DNA of 64,000 nt from contig NZ_JBAYPG010000011.1 in NCBI RefSeq assembly GCF_041677825.1, forward strand, positions 15,811-79,810, in the 5' to 3' direction. How positions within the stretch are numbered: the stretch's first letter is position 1; each line of letters starts with the position of its first letter. Below the pieces are notes generated by a model. The model was not told the DNA's origin and ran no database searches. It saw only the letters and a program-made list of their open reading frames with translations. Shown piece by piece: positions 8,904-18,086 of the stretch. Both the position numbers and the translations under genes were made by a program. Source of the DNA: Castellaniella sp041677825. GTDB taxonomy: Bacteria; Pseudomonadota; Gammaproteobacteria; Burkholderiales; Burkholderiaceae_B.

Positions 8904-9944
8904 TCACGGCTGCAGGACAGGCAGGGCGCCACGGGCCTGTGGGGCCCGATCTGCAGCGTGCAGGCGCAACAGTTGCGCCGCCACGGCGACGGCGATGATT
9001 TCCGGCTGCTTGCCTGTGATGCCGGGCTCGCCGATCGGGCACGTGATGCGCTGCTGGCGCTCGATCGGAATCCCCTTGGCACTGAACCGCTGCTGGAATC
9101 GATGCCATTTGGTCGCCGAGCCGATCAGACCGCACCAGGCAAAGTCATTGCGCCGCATCAGATATTCGCACAGGCGCTGATCCAGCGCGTGATCATGGGT
9201 CATGATCAAAAAATAACTGCCGGCGGGCGCCTCGTCCACAACCGCTTCAGGGGTATCCGTGGCCTCTATGGTGACCGTGCTGCCGACCCGGTCAGGAAAC
9301 TGGTCTTCGCGGGCATCCACCCACGTGACCCGGCACGGCAGGGTCTGCAGGATGCGCACCAGCGCACGCCCCACATGGCCGGCGCCAAAGATCACGACAT
9401 GCTGCCCGTGCGGCGCCACCGGTTCGGTCAGCACCGGGCAGCCCCGGGCATCGTGCAGATCCAGCAGACAGGCGGCCTGGACACGGCCCGCGGGCCGGGA
9501 GGCCAGGCCGGCCGGCCGCAGGCGTACCCAGGCGGTCTGCCCGGCGGCCCCCAGGCCGACCTCGCGTTCAAAGGCCTGCTGATGGGCCAGGCGCGCTCGC
9601 GCATCGTCGAGCCATGGGCGGTCGGCCTCGTTCAGGCGCTCGAACAGCAAATGCACCAGGCCACCGCAGCACTGCCCCAGCGAGGCCGCCAGTGGCACTT
9701 CGAGCACCTGCCGGTCGGCAGCCCGATCCGGGCCGCGGGCCGCCTGCAGCATGGCCCGCCCACGAGCCATGGCCAGCCATTCGAGCTGGCCGCCGCCTAT
9801 GGTCAGCCACTGATGGCCGGCCGACACCAGCATCTTTGCGCCCGCTTCGCGCGGCGCAGAGCCCCGCACCGCAGCCACCGTGATCAGCACGACCGGCTGT
9901 TGCCGATCGAGGCACCAGAGTGCCTGGTCAATCCAGGCGGCCAT
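8904..9944 (-). CDS. xdhC: xanthine dehydrogenase accessory protein XdhC
   Basis: A 346-residue chaperone of the XdhC/CoxI family that delivers sulfurated molybdenum cofactor to the large subunit of xanthine dehydrogenase. The N-terminal part contains AAVRGSAPREAGAKMLV and GGGQLEW, and the C-terminal Rossmann domain has FGAGHVGRALVRIL. It starts with the ATG of a TAATG overlap with the stop of xdhB, so its synthesis is coupled to its client. The order xdhA-B-C is the common proteobacterial arrangement. Confidence 0.93.
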   Translation of the reverse strand: MAAWIDQALWCLDRQQPVVLITVAAVRGSAPREAGAKMLVSAGHQWLTIGGGQLEWLAMARGRAMLQAARGPDRAADRQVLEVPLAASLGQCCGGLVHLLFERLNEADRPWLDDARARLAHQQAFEREVGLGAAGQTAWVRLRPAGLASRPAGRVQAACLLDLHDARGCPVLTEPVAPHGQHVVIFGAGHVGRALVRILQTLPCRVTWVDAREDQFPDRVGSTVTIEATDTPEAVVDEAPAGSYFLIMTHDHALDQRLCEYLMRRNDFAWCGLIGSATKWHRFQQRFSAKGIPIERQQRITCPIGEPGITGKQPEIIAVAVAAQLLRLHAADRAPQARGALPVLQP

Positions 9945-12322
9945 TATGCCGCACAGGTCTGGCGCACACCCTCGATGGCTCGCAGGATGGCTTCAGGCGT
10001 TGCGGGGGCATTCAGATCGGGGGACTGGCGGCCGTTGCCCACCGCCGCCACGGCATCGGCGATGGCGTTGAAGACGCTGATGCCATGCAGCAAGGGCGGC
10101 TCGCCCACCGCCTTGGAATGATGCACGCTGTCCTTGTGGTTGCGCGCCTTGTACAGGCGCACCCGGAAGTCACGCGGGCAATCGCTGACCGCCGGAATCT
10201 TGTAGGTGGACGGTGCATGGGTCATCAGCCGGCCATCGGCGCGCCACACCAGCTCTTCGGTGGTCAGCCAGCCCATGCCCTGAATGTAGCCGCCTTCGAT
10301 CTGACCCAGATCGATGGCCGGATTGATCGAGGCACCCACATCATGCAGGATGTCGGCGCGCAGCAGTTTCCATTCGCCGGTGAGCGTATCGACCACGACT
10401 TCGGACACTGCCGCCCCAAAAGCAAAGTAATAGAAGGGGTTGCCATGGCTGGTCGCCTTGTCCCAATGAATGCCCGGGGTGGCATAGAAACCGTCGGACC
10501 ACAACTGCACCCGCTCGAGGTAGGCGTCCTCGACCAGTTGTGCAAATGGAACCGTATGCCCATTGACGCTGACCTGACGCCAGGCAAACACCACGTCTTC
10601 GGGCTGGCCGCCATACTGGCGTGCAGCCAGGCCTGCAAGGCGCGCCCGCAGCGTGAGTGCTGCGTCTTCGGCGGCCTTGCCATTCAGGTCCGTGCCGGTG
10701 GATGCCGCAGTCGCCGAGGTATTGACGACCTTGTAGGTGTCCGTGGCCGTGATGCGCACACAATCCAGATCCAGCCCCAGGGTGTTGGCCACGATCTGGG
10801 ACACCTTGGTGTTCAGACCCTGGCCCATTTCGGTGCCGCCATGATTGATCAGCACGGAGCCATCGCGATAGATGTGCACCAGCGCCCCGGCCTGGTTGTA
10901 GGCCGGCACATTGAAGGAGATGCCGAACTTCACCGGTGTGAGCGCCAGACCCTTCTTGAGGATCGGGCTGTGGGCATTGAATTCGGCAGCGGCCCGACGG
11001 CGCGCCCGGTAGTCGGCGCCGTGCTCGAGTTCATCGACCAGCGGACCGATCAGGTTGCCTTCGACCACCTGCCCATATGGCGTGACGTTGCGCGTATCCG
11101 TGCCGTAGAAATTGCAGCGGCGCACATCCAGGGCATCCTTGCCCAGGAACCGGGCGATCCGGTCGATGACCACCTCGGTCACCAGAGCCCCCTGCGGCCC
11201 GCCGAAACCACGAAAGGCCGTGTTCGACTGGGTATGGGTCTTGCCGCACAGCGTGTGGATGTCAGCCGCAGGAATGTAATAGGCGTTGTCGAAATGACAG
11301 AGCGCACGACTGGCCACGGCCTCGGACAGATCGGCTGAAAACCCGGAATGCAGCGTCATGTCGAGGCGCACGCCCAGGATGCGGCCATCGTCATCGAAGC
11401 CATAGTCGAATTCGTACCAGAACCCGTGCCGCTTGCCGGTGATCAGGAAATCATCGTCCCGGTCCATGCGCAGCTTGACCGGACGCCCGAGGCGATGGGC
11501 GGCCACCGCCGCCAGACAGGCGAACAGGGCAGATTGGGATTCCTTGCCACCAAAACCACCCCCCATGCGCCGGCATTCGACCTGCACCTGGTGCGCCTGC
11601 CAACCCAGGGCATGACCCACCACGGCCTGCATCTCGCTCGGGTGCTGCGTGGAGCACAATACCAGCATGCCCTCTTTTTCCTGCGGGATGGCGTAGGAAA
11701 TCTGGCCCTCGAGGTAGAACTGCTCCTGGTCGCCGCACTGGAAGGTGCCGCGCATATGGTGCGGCGCAGCATCAAGGGCGGCCTGTACGTCGCCCTGCTG
11801 CAGCCGCAAATCGCCCAGGGTGGTGCGGGCACCGGCCGCCCGGGCGTCCCGGGCGGTCAGCCGGTGCGGCAGGCTGTCGTACTGCACGCTGCCGAGTCGG
11901 GCGGCATGGCGCGCAGCATGAATGCTGCGCGCCACCACCATGAAAACGGGCTGGCCCACATACTGGACCAGGCCGTCGGCCAGCAGGGGATCGTCATGCA
12001 GCACGGGACCACAGTTGTTTTCGCCCGGAAGATCCCCGGCCACCAGTACATCGATCACGCCCGGTGCGTCGCGCACGGCCTGCAGATCCATGTCCAGAAT
12101 GCGGGCGTGCGCCTGCTGCGACAGGCCCAGCGCAGCGTACACGGTACCGCGCAGTTCAGGAATATCATCGGTGTACAGCGCTGTGCCACTCACGTGCAGG
12201 GTGGCGGATTCGTGCGGACTGGCGGCGCCCGCGACGGGCTCACCGGCCACGGGATGTGGAATGTGGTGGTTGCTGACAGCCAGACGTTCGAGTTCGGTGG
12301 GTCTATTGACGTGGATATCCAT
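9944..12322 (-). CDS. xdhB: xanthine dehydrogenase, molybdopterin-binding subunit
   Basis: A 792-residue large subunit that oxidises hypoxanthine and xanthine to urate at a molybdenum centre. Family motifs are present in order: the GGGFGGKE loop (about residue 250), AFRGFGGPQG (about residue 370), GGTEMGQGLNTK (about residue 480) and the active-site glutamate in KAVGEPPLLHG (about residue 740). Start ATG 12322; 51 bases separate it from xdhA. The length is normal for the two-subunit bacterial enzyme. Nothing is missing that would suggest loss of activity. Confidence 0.95.
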   Translation of the reverse strand: MDIHVNRPTELERLAVSNHHIPHPVAGEPVAGAASPHESATLHVSGTALYTDDIPELRGTVYAALGLSQQAHARILDMDLQAVRDAPGVIDVLVAGDLPGENNCGPVLHDDPLLADGLVQYVGQPVFMVVARSIHAARHAARLGSVQYDSLPHRLTARDARAAGARTTLGDLRLQQGDVQAALDAAPHHMRGTFQCGDQEQFYLEGQISYAIPQEKEGMLVLCSTQHPSEMQAVVGHALGWQAHQVQVECRRMGGGFGGKESQSALFACLAAVAAHRLGRPVKLRMDRDDDFLITGKRHGFWYEFDYGFDDDGRILGVRLDMTLHSGFSADLSEAVASRALCHFDNAYYIPAADIHTLCGKTHTQSNTAFRGFGGPQGALVTEVVIDRIARFLGKDALDVRRCNFYGTDTRNVTPYGQVVEGNLIGPLVDELEHGADYRARRRAAAEFNAHSPILKKGLALTPVKFGISFNVPAYNQAGALVHIYRDGSVLINHGGTEMGQGLNTKVSQIVANTLGLDLDCVRITATDTYKVVNTSATAASTGTDLNGKAAEDAALTLRARLAGLAARQYGGQPEDVVFAWRQVSVNGHTVPFAQLVEDAYLERVQLWSDGFYATPGIHWDKATSHGNPFYYFAFGAAVSEVVVDTLTGEWKLLRADILHDVGASINPAIDLGQIEGGYIQGMGWLTTEELVWRADGRLMTHAPSTYKIPAVSDCPRDFRVRLYKARNHKDSVHHSKAVGEPPLLHGISVFNAIADAVAAVGNGRQSPDLNAPATPEAILRAIEGVRQTCAA

Positions 12323-12373
12323 GTCGGTCTCCCGGGGTACGCACGCAGCCGTCGGACGCTGCGCCGCGCGCCC

Positions 12374-13858
12374 CTACAGTGTTTCGGCCAATGCCACGGC
12401 ATGCACCTGCCGGGGTGCCAGTGCGCGGCCTGGTACGGTCTCGAGGTAGAAACGGTACAACAGGTTGCGGGCCGCAGTCAGGCGGTAGTCGCTGCTGGCA
12501 CGCAAGTCGCTGAGCGGCTGGAAATCATCGGCCAGGCACTGCATGGCCGCCCGCACCGTGGGCTCGTTCCAGGGCTGCCCCTGCAGGGCGGCTTCGGTCG
12601 CCCGCGCGCGCGCCGGCGTGGCCGCCACCCCGCCGAAGCCGGTGCGTATCGTCTGCACCCGGCCCGTGGCATCGAGCGTGATGGCAAAGGCCACGCAGAC
12701 CGCAGAGATATCCTGGTCATACCGCTTGGACAGCTTGTACGTGCGGAACCGCCGCCCGGGCACATCGACCGGCACCCGCAGGGCCTGCACGAACTCGCCC
12801 GCCTCGAGCGCCGTTTTCTGGTAGGCCAGGTAGAAGTCTTCGAGCGGCATTTCGCGCAGGCTGTCGCCGCGCCGCAGGATGACCCGCGTGCCCAGGGCAA
12901 TCAGCGCGGGCATCGAATCCCCGATGGGCGAGCCATTGGCCACATTGCCACCCAGCGTACCGGCATTGCGAATGGGAAAGGATGCAAAGCGCTGGCGCAT
13001 CTCGGAGAGCCCCGGCAGATACGCCACCAGCGCATCGAAAGCCTCGTTGAGCAGGGCCCCGGCGCCGATGATCAGATCGGTGCCTTCTGCCCGGATGCTG
13101 CGCAACGCCTCGACCCGGCCGATGTAGATCAGCTCGGGCAGTTCACGGTACTGCTTGGTGACCCACAGCCCGACGTCGGTGCTGCCAGCCAGCAGACGGG
13201 CATCGGGGTACTGCTCACGCAGACTGGCCAGTTGCGCGAGCGTGCGGGGTGCGTGGAAGCGATGGCCGGCATGTTCGTACACGAAGACACCGTCGTCCTG
13301 CAAGTGAGCCAGCACCCGGGCCAGCCCGGCCCGATCGAAGGGCACCACCGGCCAGGAAAACATTTCGCTCGCTGCCCGGATGATGGGCCGGTATCCCGTG
13401 CAGCGACACAGGTTGCCGGACAATACGTCATCGATCTGCTTGCGTTCCGGCACAGGGTCACCCGGCGTGTGCGCCAGATACATGGCCCACAGCGACATCA
13501 CGAAACCGGGCGTGCAGAAACCGCATTGCGATCCGTGGTGATCCACCAGGGCCTGCTGCACCGGATGCAGCGTGCCATCGGACTGACGCAGGTCCTCGAC
13601 CGTATACAGCGCCTTGCCATCGAGCGTCGGCAGGAACTGAATGCATGAATTCACAGCCCGCAGAACCACGCCACCCTGCGGGTCGAGCTCGGCCACCACC
13701 ACCGTGCAGGCCCCGCAATCCCCTTCTGCACAGCCTTCTTTCGTGCCTGTGCAGCCCAGGTCTTCACGCAGGTACTGCAGTACGGTGCGGGTCGTGGGCT
13801 GGTCTGCCACAACCTGCGTCGTGCCGCGAAAATGAAAGCGGATGGGGCGTGTCTCCAT
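12374..13858 (-). CDS. xdhA: xanthine dehydrogenase, FeS/FAD subunit
   Basis: A 494-residue small subunit that carries electrons from the molybdenum site to NAD+. The N-terminal ferredoxin domain has CTGTKEGCAEGDCGACTV, the second 2Fe-2S domain has CGFCTPG and LCRCTGYRPI, and the FAD domain has AGSTDVGLWV and GNVANGSPIGDSMPAL. The ATG at 13858 follows an AAGGCAAG site. It is the first gene of the operon xdhA-B-C-guaD-amn and is divergent from a LysR gene. A perfect 16-bp palindrome lies 31 bases before the start. Confidence 0.95.
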   Translation of the reverse strand: METRPIRFHFRGTTQVVADQPTTRTVLQYLREDLGCTGTKEGCAEGDCGACTVVVAELDPQGGVVLRAVNSCIQFLPTLDGKALYTVEDLRQSDGTLHPVQQALVDHHGSQCGFCTPGFVMSLWAMYLAHTPGDPVPERKQIDDVLSGNLCRCTGYRPIIRAASEMFSWPVVPFDRAGLARVLAHLQDDGVFVYEHAGHRFHAPRTLAQLASLREQYPDARLLAGSTDVGLWVTKQYRELPELIYIGRVEALRSIRAEGTDLIIGAGALLNEAFDALVAYLPGLSEMRQRFASFPIRNAGTLGGNVANGSPIGDSMPALIALGTRVILRRGDSLREMPLEDFYLAYQKTALEAGEFVQALRVPVDVPGRRFRTYKLSKRYDQDISAVCVAFAITLDATGRVQTIRTGFGGVAATPARARATEAALQGQPWNEPTVRAAMQCLADDFQPLSDLRASSDYRLTAARNLLYRFYLETVPGRALAPRQVHAVALAETL

Positions 13859-13888
13859 GGTCTTGCCTTGTTTTGGGGTTCATGTTCT

Positions 13889-13904
13889 TTCATCCATGGA
13901 TGAA
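13889..13904. promoter_or_regulatory. 16-bp perfect palindrome upstream of xdhA
   Basis: TTCATCCATGGATGAA is perfectly self-complementary and lies in the 186-200 base gap between divergent xdhA and the LysR gene, 31 bases before the xdhA start. I infer an operator, most likely for the adjacent LysR-type protein, although it does not have the usual T-N11-A spacing of that family. Confidence 0.45.
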
Positions 13905-14065
13905 GATAGCACCAATAGGACGCAAAACCATTCAGGAACGATGATGGTGCATATCAGAAACCATCGGAAATCGAGCTCGGGGCACGCTTGAGGACACCGT
14001 CGTGCACGCACAGCGCACCCGCGGGCGGCGCCGGGACATCGCTCATGGACGCCTTGCGCACAAAC

Positions 14066-15043
14066 ATGAATAATGCGCTCATGCCCAGACCTCGTGAATC
14101 CATGGACAGCCATTTGTTGCGGATGCTGCAGACCCTGCTCACCGAGCAAAGCGTCTCGCGCGCCGCGGTGCGCCTGGGGCTGTCGCAACCCGCGCTCAGC
14201 AACGCGCTGCGCAAGCTGCGCGATCTCGCCGGCGACCCCATTCTGGTGCGCAGCAAGAATGGCATGGTGCCCACCGAGCGCGGCCTCGAACTGCTGGCCC
14301 ACGCCAACGATGCGCTGGCAGCCATCGAGTGCATCACCAGCCCACCCCGCGTCTTCGACCCGTCCACGACCCGGCGCGTGTTTCACCTGGGGGCACCCGA
14401 TTATCTGGATGCCATGTTCCTGCCCAATATTGCCGCCATCCTGCGCCATGAAGCACCTGGCGCGCGGTTCAGCATCCACACCATCCACGCCGAGCATGAC
14501 TATATCGGTGCCCTGGAAGACGGCAGTCTGGATGTGGTCATCGGCAACTGGCTGCAACCACCGCCGCAGATGCATCTGTCACGGCTGTTCGATGACGAGG
14601 TGGTCTGCATGGTCGGCAGCCAGAATCCGGTGGCCCATCGCCACCTCACGCTGCAGCAGTATCTCGAATTGCCTCATCTGGCGCCTTATCCCTATGTGTC
14701 CGAACGGCACAGTTTCATCGACGGCTGCCTGGCCGCCCAGGGCCTGCAGCGCAACATCCAGATGACCATCCCCTATTTCGGCCAGGTGGCCGGCATGCTG
14801 CTGCGCACCGACCTGATCTTCACGACGGGCCGGCAGTTTGCGCGCCATTACGCGGGTTATCTGCCGATCACCCTGCTGCCATCGCCATTCAGGTTTCCGC
14901 CCATGCGCTTTTATCTCCTCTGGCACCGGCGCACGCACGGTTCAGCCGAAGCGATCTGGCTGCGGCAATGCATCAACCGGGTGGCGGGGATGCTGCAGGC
15001 CAGCCAGAGTGCCTCCCTACAACCTTCACCTCCGTTGCCATGA
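14066..15043 (+). CDS. LysR-family regulator, probable purine-catabolism regulator
   Basis: A LysR-type regulator with an N-terminal helix-turn-helix (SVSRAAVRLGLSQPALSNALRKLR) and a NodD/PcpR-like effector domain. The start is uncertain: in-frame ATGs at 14045, 14066, 14081 and 14102 all lie before the helix-turn-helix and none has a convincing ribosome-binding site; 14066 is a compromise. The gene is divergent from xdhA-B-C-guaD-amn. Its stop codon overlaps the start of uraD (ATGA at 15040-15043), so it is also co-transcribed with the downstream ureide genes. Both neighbours point to control of purine degradation, with a purine intermediate as likely effector (inference). Confidence 0.82.
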   Translation: MNNALMPRPRESMDSHLLRMLQTLLTEQSVSRAAVRLGLSQPALSNALRKLRDLAGDPILVRSKNGMVPTERGLELLAHANDALAAIECITSPPRVFDPSTTRRVFHLGAPDYLDAMFLPNIAAILRHEAPGARFSIHTIHAEHDYIGALEDGSLDVVIGNWLQPPPQMHLSRLFDDEVVCMVGSQNPVAHRHLTLQQYLELPHLAPYPYVSERHSFIDGCLAAQGLQRNIQMTIPYFGQVAGMLLRTDLIFTTGRQFARHYAGYLPITLLPSPFRFPPMRFYLLWHRRTHGSAEAIWLRQCINRVAGMLQASQSASLQPSPPLP

Positions 15044-15546
15044 CGCCGAAAGAATTGTCCACTTTGTCACAGGATGCCTTCACACGCCAGCTCGAAGCGG
15101 TTTTCGAACACTCGCCGTGGGTGCCCCGGCGCGCCTGGCGGGCGCGTCCTTTTGCGGATCTGCCCGCTTTGCACCAGGCCATGATGGCCGTCGTCCTCGA
15201 GGCCAGCCCGACAGAACAGCTGTCACTGATTCGCGCGCACCCCGAGCTGGCAGGCCGTGAAGCCCGGGCTGGTACCCTGACTCAGGCGTCCACCGGCGAG
15301 CAGCGCGGGGCGGGGCTCGATCAATGCAGTGCCGCAGAACTGCTGCAGCTGCGCACCCTGAACCGCCGCTACCGCGAGCGCTTTGGCTTTCCGTTCGTGA
15401 TTGCCGTCAAGGGGCGCGATCGCCATCAGATCATGGCCGCGATGGCGGCCCGCCTCAACCATGACCCCCAGGTCGAGCAGGCCACCTGCCTCGAACAGAT
15501 CGGGCAGATTGCGCTCTTCAGGCTGCAGGCCATGCTGGCCACCTGA
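15040..15546 (+). CDS. uraD: 2-oxo-4-hydroxy-4-carboxy-5-ureidoimidazoline (OHCU) decarboxylase
   Basis: A 168-residue enzyme performing the last step from urate to S-allantoin. The motif IRAHPELAGR carries the catalytic histidine, and STGEQRGAGLD and FPFVIAVKGR are standard family blocks. Start ATG 15040 (MTPKELS) overlaps the stop of the LysR gene by four bases. No uricase or HIU hydrolase gene is visible here, so the urate-to-OHCU steps must be encoded elsewhere. Confidence 0.92.
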   Translation: MTPKELSTLSQDAFTRQLEAVFEHSPWVPRRAWRARPFADLPALHQAMMAVVLEASPTEQLSLIRAHPELAGREARAGTLTQASTGEQRGAGLDQCSAAELLQLRTLNRRYRERFGFPFVIAVKGRDRHQIMAAMAARLNHDPQVEQATCLEQIGQIALFRLQAMLAT

Positions 15547-15624
15547 TCCCCCGGGCCAGCAGCGCACAGCCCTGAACCGGTGCGCCGCCATTCCGCCACG
15601 AACCCCCACCGCATGAGGCCCAGA

Positions 15625-16167
15625 ATGCCCACCCCCCATGTTCTTTCTGTCGAACCACTCACCCGCAGCGCCTTTGCCCCATTTGGCGATGTCATACAGG
15701 CCGATGGGCACACGGTGCACTACAGCATCAACGAGGGCAACACCGAACGGTTCCATGATCTGGCGCAGATCGACCCGGGCCCCCAGGGGCGGGCCATCGT
15801 CTCCATTTTCCGCGGTCACGCGCGCAGCCTGCCCTTTGCCATCCGCATGATGGAACGCCACCCCAAAGCCAGCCAGGCCTTCATTCCGCTCTCCGGGCGT
15901 CCGTGGCTGGTGGTCGTGGCAGCGCGCGACACCCGGCCACAGGCCCAGAACCTGCGCGCCTTCCTGTGTACGGCCCACCAGGGGGTGAACTATGCGCCCG
16001 GCGTCTGGCACCACCCCTTGCTGGCCCTGCAGGACACCAGCGACTTTCTGGTCATCGATCGCGCGGGCCCGGGCGAGAACTGCGATGTGGTAGCGCTCGC
16101 GCCACACGCCCTGCTGACACCCTCTGAAGGCCGAGGCTTGCCGCACATCGGGTCAACGCTTCAATGA
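15625..16167 (+). CDS. allA: ureidoglycolate lyase
   Basis: A 180-residue cupin-fold enzyme that splits ureidoglycolate into glyoxylate and urea. The N-terminal VEPLTRSAFAPFGDVIQ and the later MMERHPKASQAFIPL and YAPGVWHHPLLAL blocks are typical of AllA. I chose the ATG at 15625 (MPTPHVL) because homologues begin just before the VEPLT motif; a start at 15580 would add unrelated residues. It lies 78 bases after uraD and its 3' end overlaps the convergent DMT transporter gene by 15 bases. Its product glyoxylate is the substrate of the enzymes encoded at 17.3-21.8 kb. Confidence 0.9.
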   Translation: MPTPHVLSVEPLTRSAFAPFGDVIQADGHTVHYSINEGNTERFHDLAQIDPGPQGRAIVSIFRGHARSLPFAIRMMERHPKASQAFIPLSGRPWLVVVAARDTRPQAQNLRAFLCTAHQGVNYAPGVWHHPLLALQDTSDFLVIDRAGPGENCDVVALAPHALLTPSEGRGLPHIGSTLQ

Positions 16168-17121
16168 GCGCAGGCTGAGCACGACCAGGGCCCCCACGAT
16201 CAGGAACATGCCCGCCAGTTCCATGCGCGCCGGCGCTTCGCCCAGTTGCAGCCAGGCCGACAGCGTCCCCACCACAGGCACGCCCAGCGCCGACAGGCCG
16301 ACCACGCCGGCCGACAGATGCTGCAGGGCGAAGACCCACAGCGCCCAGGCCAGTGCGGTGGAAATGAATACGTTATAGAGCAGGGCCCCCCAGAAATAGG
16401 GCGCCGGGTCGATGGCGCGCTCGGGCACCAGCCAGGCAATGACGCACAGCACCAGGGCGCCGTACAGCATCTGCCAGGTGGTCAGGGGCAGCACATCCAT
16501 CGGGCAATCGCGCTTGATCCATTTGGCCGTGATCATGGCCAGTGCCCAGCACAGGCCGGCCAGCAGTGCCATGACCTCACCGACGATGGACGCCTGACCG
16601 TGCCAGGGCTCCAGCACCAGCACCAGCCCTGCAGCCGCCAGGGCCAGCGCCAGCCACTGCACGCCCCGAATGCGCTCGCCGAAGCTGACCCAGGCCATGG
16701 GAATGACCCAGAATGGCATGGTGTAGGTCAGGATGGAGGATTTCCCGACATCCCCGTGGACCAGCGCCAGCTGCACGAACACACTGAACCCCGTCGTCTG
16801 CAGCAGACCGAACAGGAACACCCGGCGCCAGGCGGTGACCCGCAGCGGCATGCGTCTGAGCAGCACGATGGCCAGCAGCACCAGCGCGCCGAGCAGATTG
16901 CGCAGCGCCTGGAAGTCCATCGGGCCGACATAGCGCAATACGTTCTTCATGATCACCCAGTTATAGCCCCAGGTGATCGCCATGGCCGCCAGCGCCAGCA
17001 GGGCCAGGCGCTGATTGCGGGCGGCTGCAGCCGTACCGGCAGTCACGGGTGCCGATGCCGGCACCGCCGCGGACGCCGTGGCGGATGGCCCGATGGGGCT
17101 GCCGGGATCAGAATGGGGCAT
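16153..17121 (-). CDS. DMT-superfamily (EamA) transporter
   Basis: A 322-residue membrane protein with about ten hydrophobic segments arranged as two EamA repeats. The first begins after an Ala/Ser/Pro-rich N-terminal tail of about 37 residues, at ALLALAAMAITWGYNWVIMK. The repeats start with the usual tryptophan/asparagine-bearing helix. Such proteins usually export amino acids or metabolites; no substrate can be read from the sequence. It sits between the ureide genes and the glyoxylate genes but faces the other way, so a link to either is only positional. Confidence 0.85.
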   Translation of the reverse strand: MPHSDPGSPIGPSATASAAVPASAPVTAGTAAAARNQRLALLALAAMAITWGYNWVIMKNVLRYVGPMDFQALRNLLGALVLLAIVLLRRMPLRVTAWRRVFLFGLLQTTGFSVFVQLALVHGDVGKSSILTYTMPFWVIPMAWVSFGERIRGVQWLALALAAAGLVLVLEPWHGQASIVGEVMALLAGLCWALAMITAKWIKRDCPMDVLPLTTWQMLYGALVLCVIAWLVPERAIDPAPYFWGALLYNVFISTALAWALWVFALQHLSAGVVGLSALGVPVVGTLSAWLQLGEAPARMELAGMFLIVGALVVLSLRSLKR

Positions 17122-17292
17122 CAGAATGGGGCGACGTCGTGGTGTCGGGTGGTTTCAGGGTCGGCTGAAAATCATGCCTGCAGTGTAACAATGAATATCA
17201 CCGTGGACGCTGCATGCACCGATCTGTCGTACAAATCTGCCGTACTATTGTCACCATGTACCCTGACATGAGCCGCCAGAAGGAGACCCTCG

Positions 17293-18084
17293 ATGCCCCG
17301 CTTCGCCGCCAACCTGTCCCTGTTGTTCACCGAGGTCGACTTTCTGGACCGTTTCCAGGCTGCAGCACAAGCCGGTTTCAGAGGGGTCGAATACTTGTTT
17401 CCCTACGCCTGGGACAAGGCCGAACTGGCCGCCCGCCTGAAGGAACACGGGCTGACGCAGGTGCTGCACAATCTGCCCGCAGGCCACTGGGACGCCGGCG
17501 AACGGGGCATCGCCTGCCTGCCCGGGCGCGAAGCCGAGTTTCATGACCAACTGAGCCTGGGGATCGAATACGCCCGGGCACTGGGCTGCCCGCGCGTCAA
17601 CTGTCTGGCGGGCATCCTGCCGCAGGGGCTGGATCGGGTCGAGGCGCGCCACACTCTGGTAGCCAACCTGCGCTTTGCCGCGGCCGAACTGCAAAAGGCC
17701 GGCATCCTCCTGGTGATGGAAGCCATCAACCAGTACGACATGCCGGGCTTCTTCGTTTCGCGCACCGCCGATGCCCTGGACATTCTTGCCGACGTGGGCT
17801 CGGACAACCTGAAGCTGCAATACGATATCTACCATGCCCAGCGGACCGAGGGCGAACTGGGCAACACGCTGAGCCGGCATCTGGCCCACATCGGGCATAT
17901 CCAGATGGCCGACAATCCGGGGCGCCATGAGCCTGGCACGGGTGAAATCAACTTCCCGTGGCTGTTTCGCCACCTGGATGCCATCGGCTACCAGGGCTGG
18001 ATCGGCTGCGAATACCACCCGCTGGGCACGACCACAGAAAGCCTGGGCTGGCTGCAGTCCGCCGCCCTGCCGCGCAGAGACTGA
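17293..18084 (+). CDS. hyi: hydroxypyruvate isomerase
   Basis: A 263-residue TIM-barrel protein of the AP-endonuclease-2-like fold that interconverts hydroxypyruvate and tartronate semialdehyde. The start MPRFAANLSLLFTEV, the block LQVLHNLPAGHWDAGERGIAC (core) and the C-terminal WIGCEYHPLGTT match Hyi. The ATG at 17293 follows GAAGGAGA. It ends two bases before the glycerate kinase gene, so the two form an operon handling three-carbon products of glyoxylate carboligation. The 171-base upstream gap contains a TACTAT -10-like hexamer but no clear -35. Confidence 0.9.
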   Translation: MPRFAANLSLLFTEVDFLDRFQAAAQAGFRGVEYLFPYAWDKAELAARLKEHGLTQVLHNLPAGHWDAGERGIACLPGREAEFHDQLSLGIEYARALGCPRVNCLAGILPQGLDRVEARHTLVANLRFAAAELQKAGILLVMEAINQYDMPGFFVSRTADALDILADVGSDNLKLQYDIYHAQRTEGELGNTLSRHLAHIGHIQMADNPGRHEPGTGEINFPWLFRHLDAIGYQGWIGCEYHPLGTTTESLGWLQSAALPRRD

Positions 18085-18086
18085 CC

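Noticed and set aside
11348..13648. A 766-codon plus-strand open frame opposite xdhB and xdhA
   Set aside because: Same antisense effect; the minus strand encodes intact xanthine dehydrogenase subunits with all cofactor motifs.
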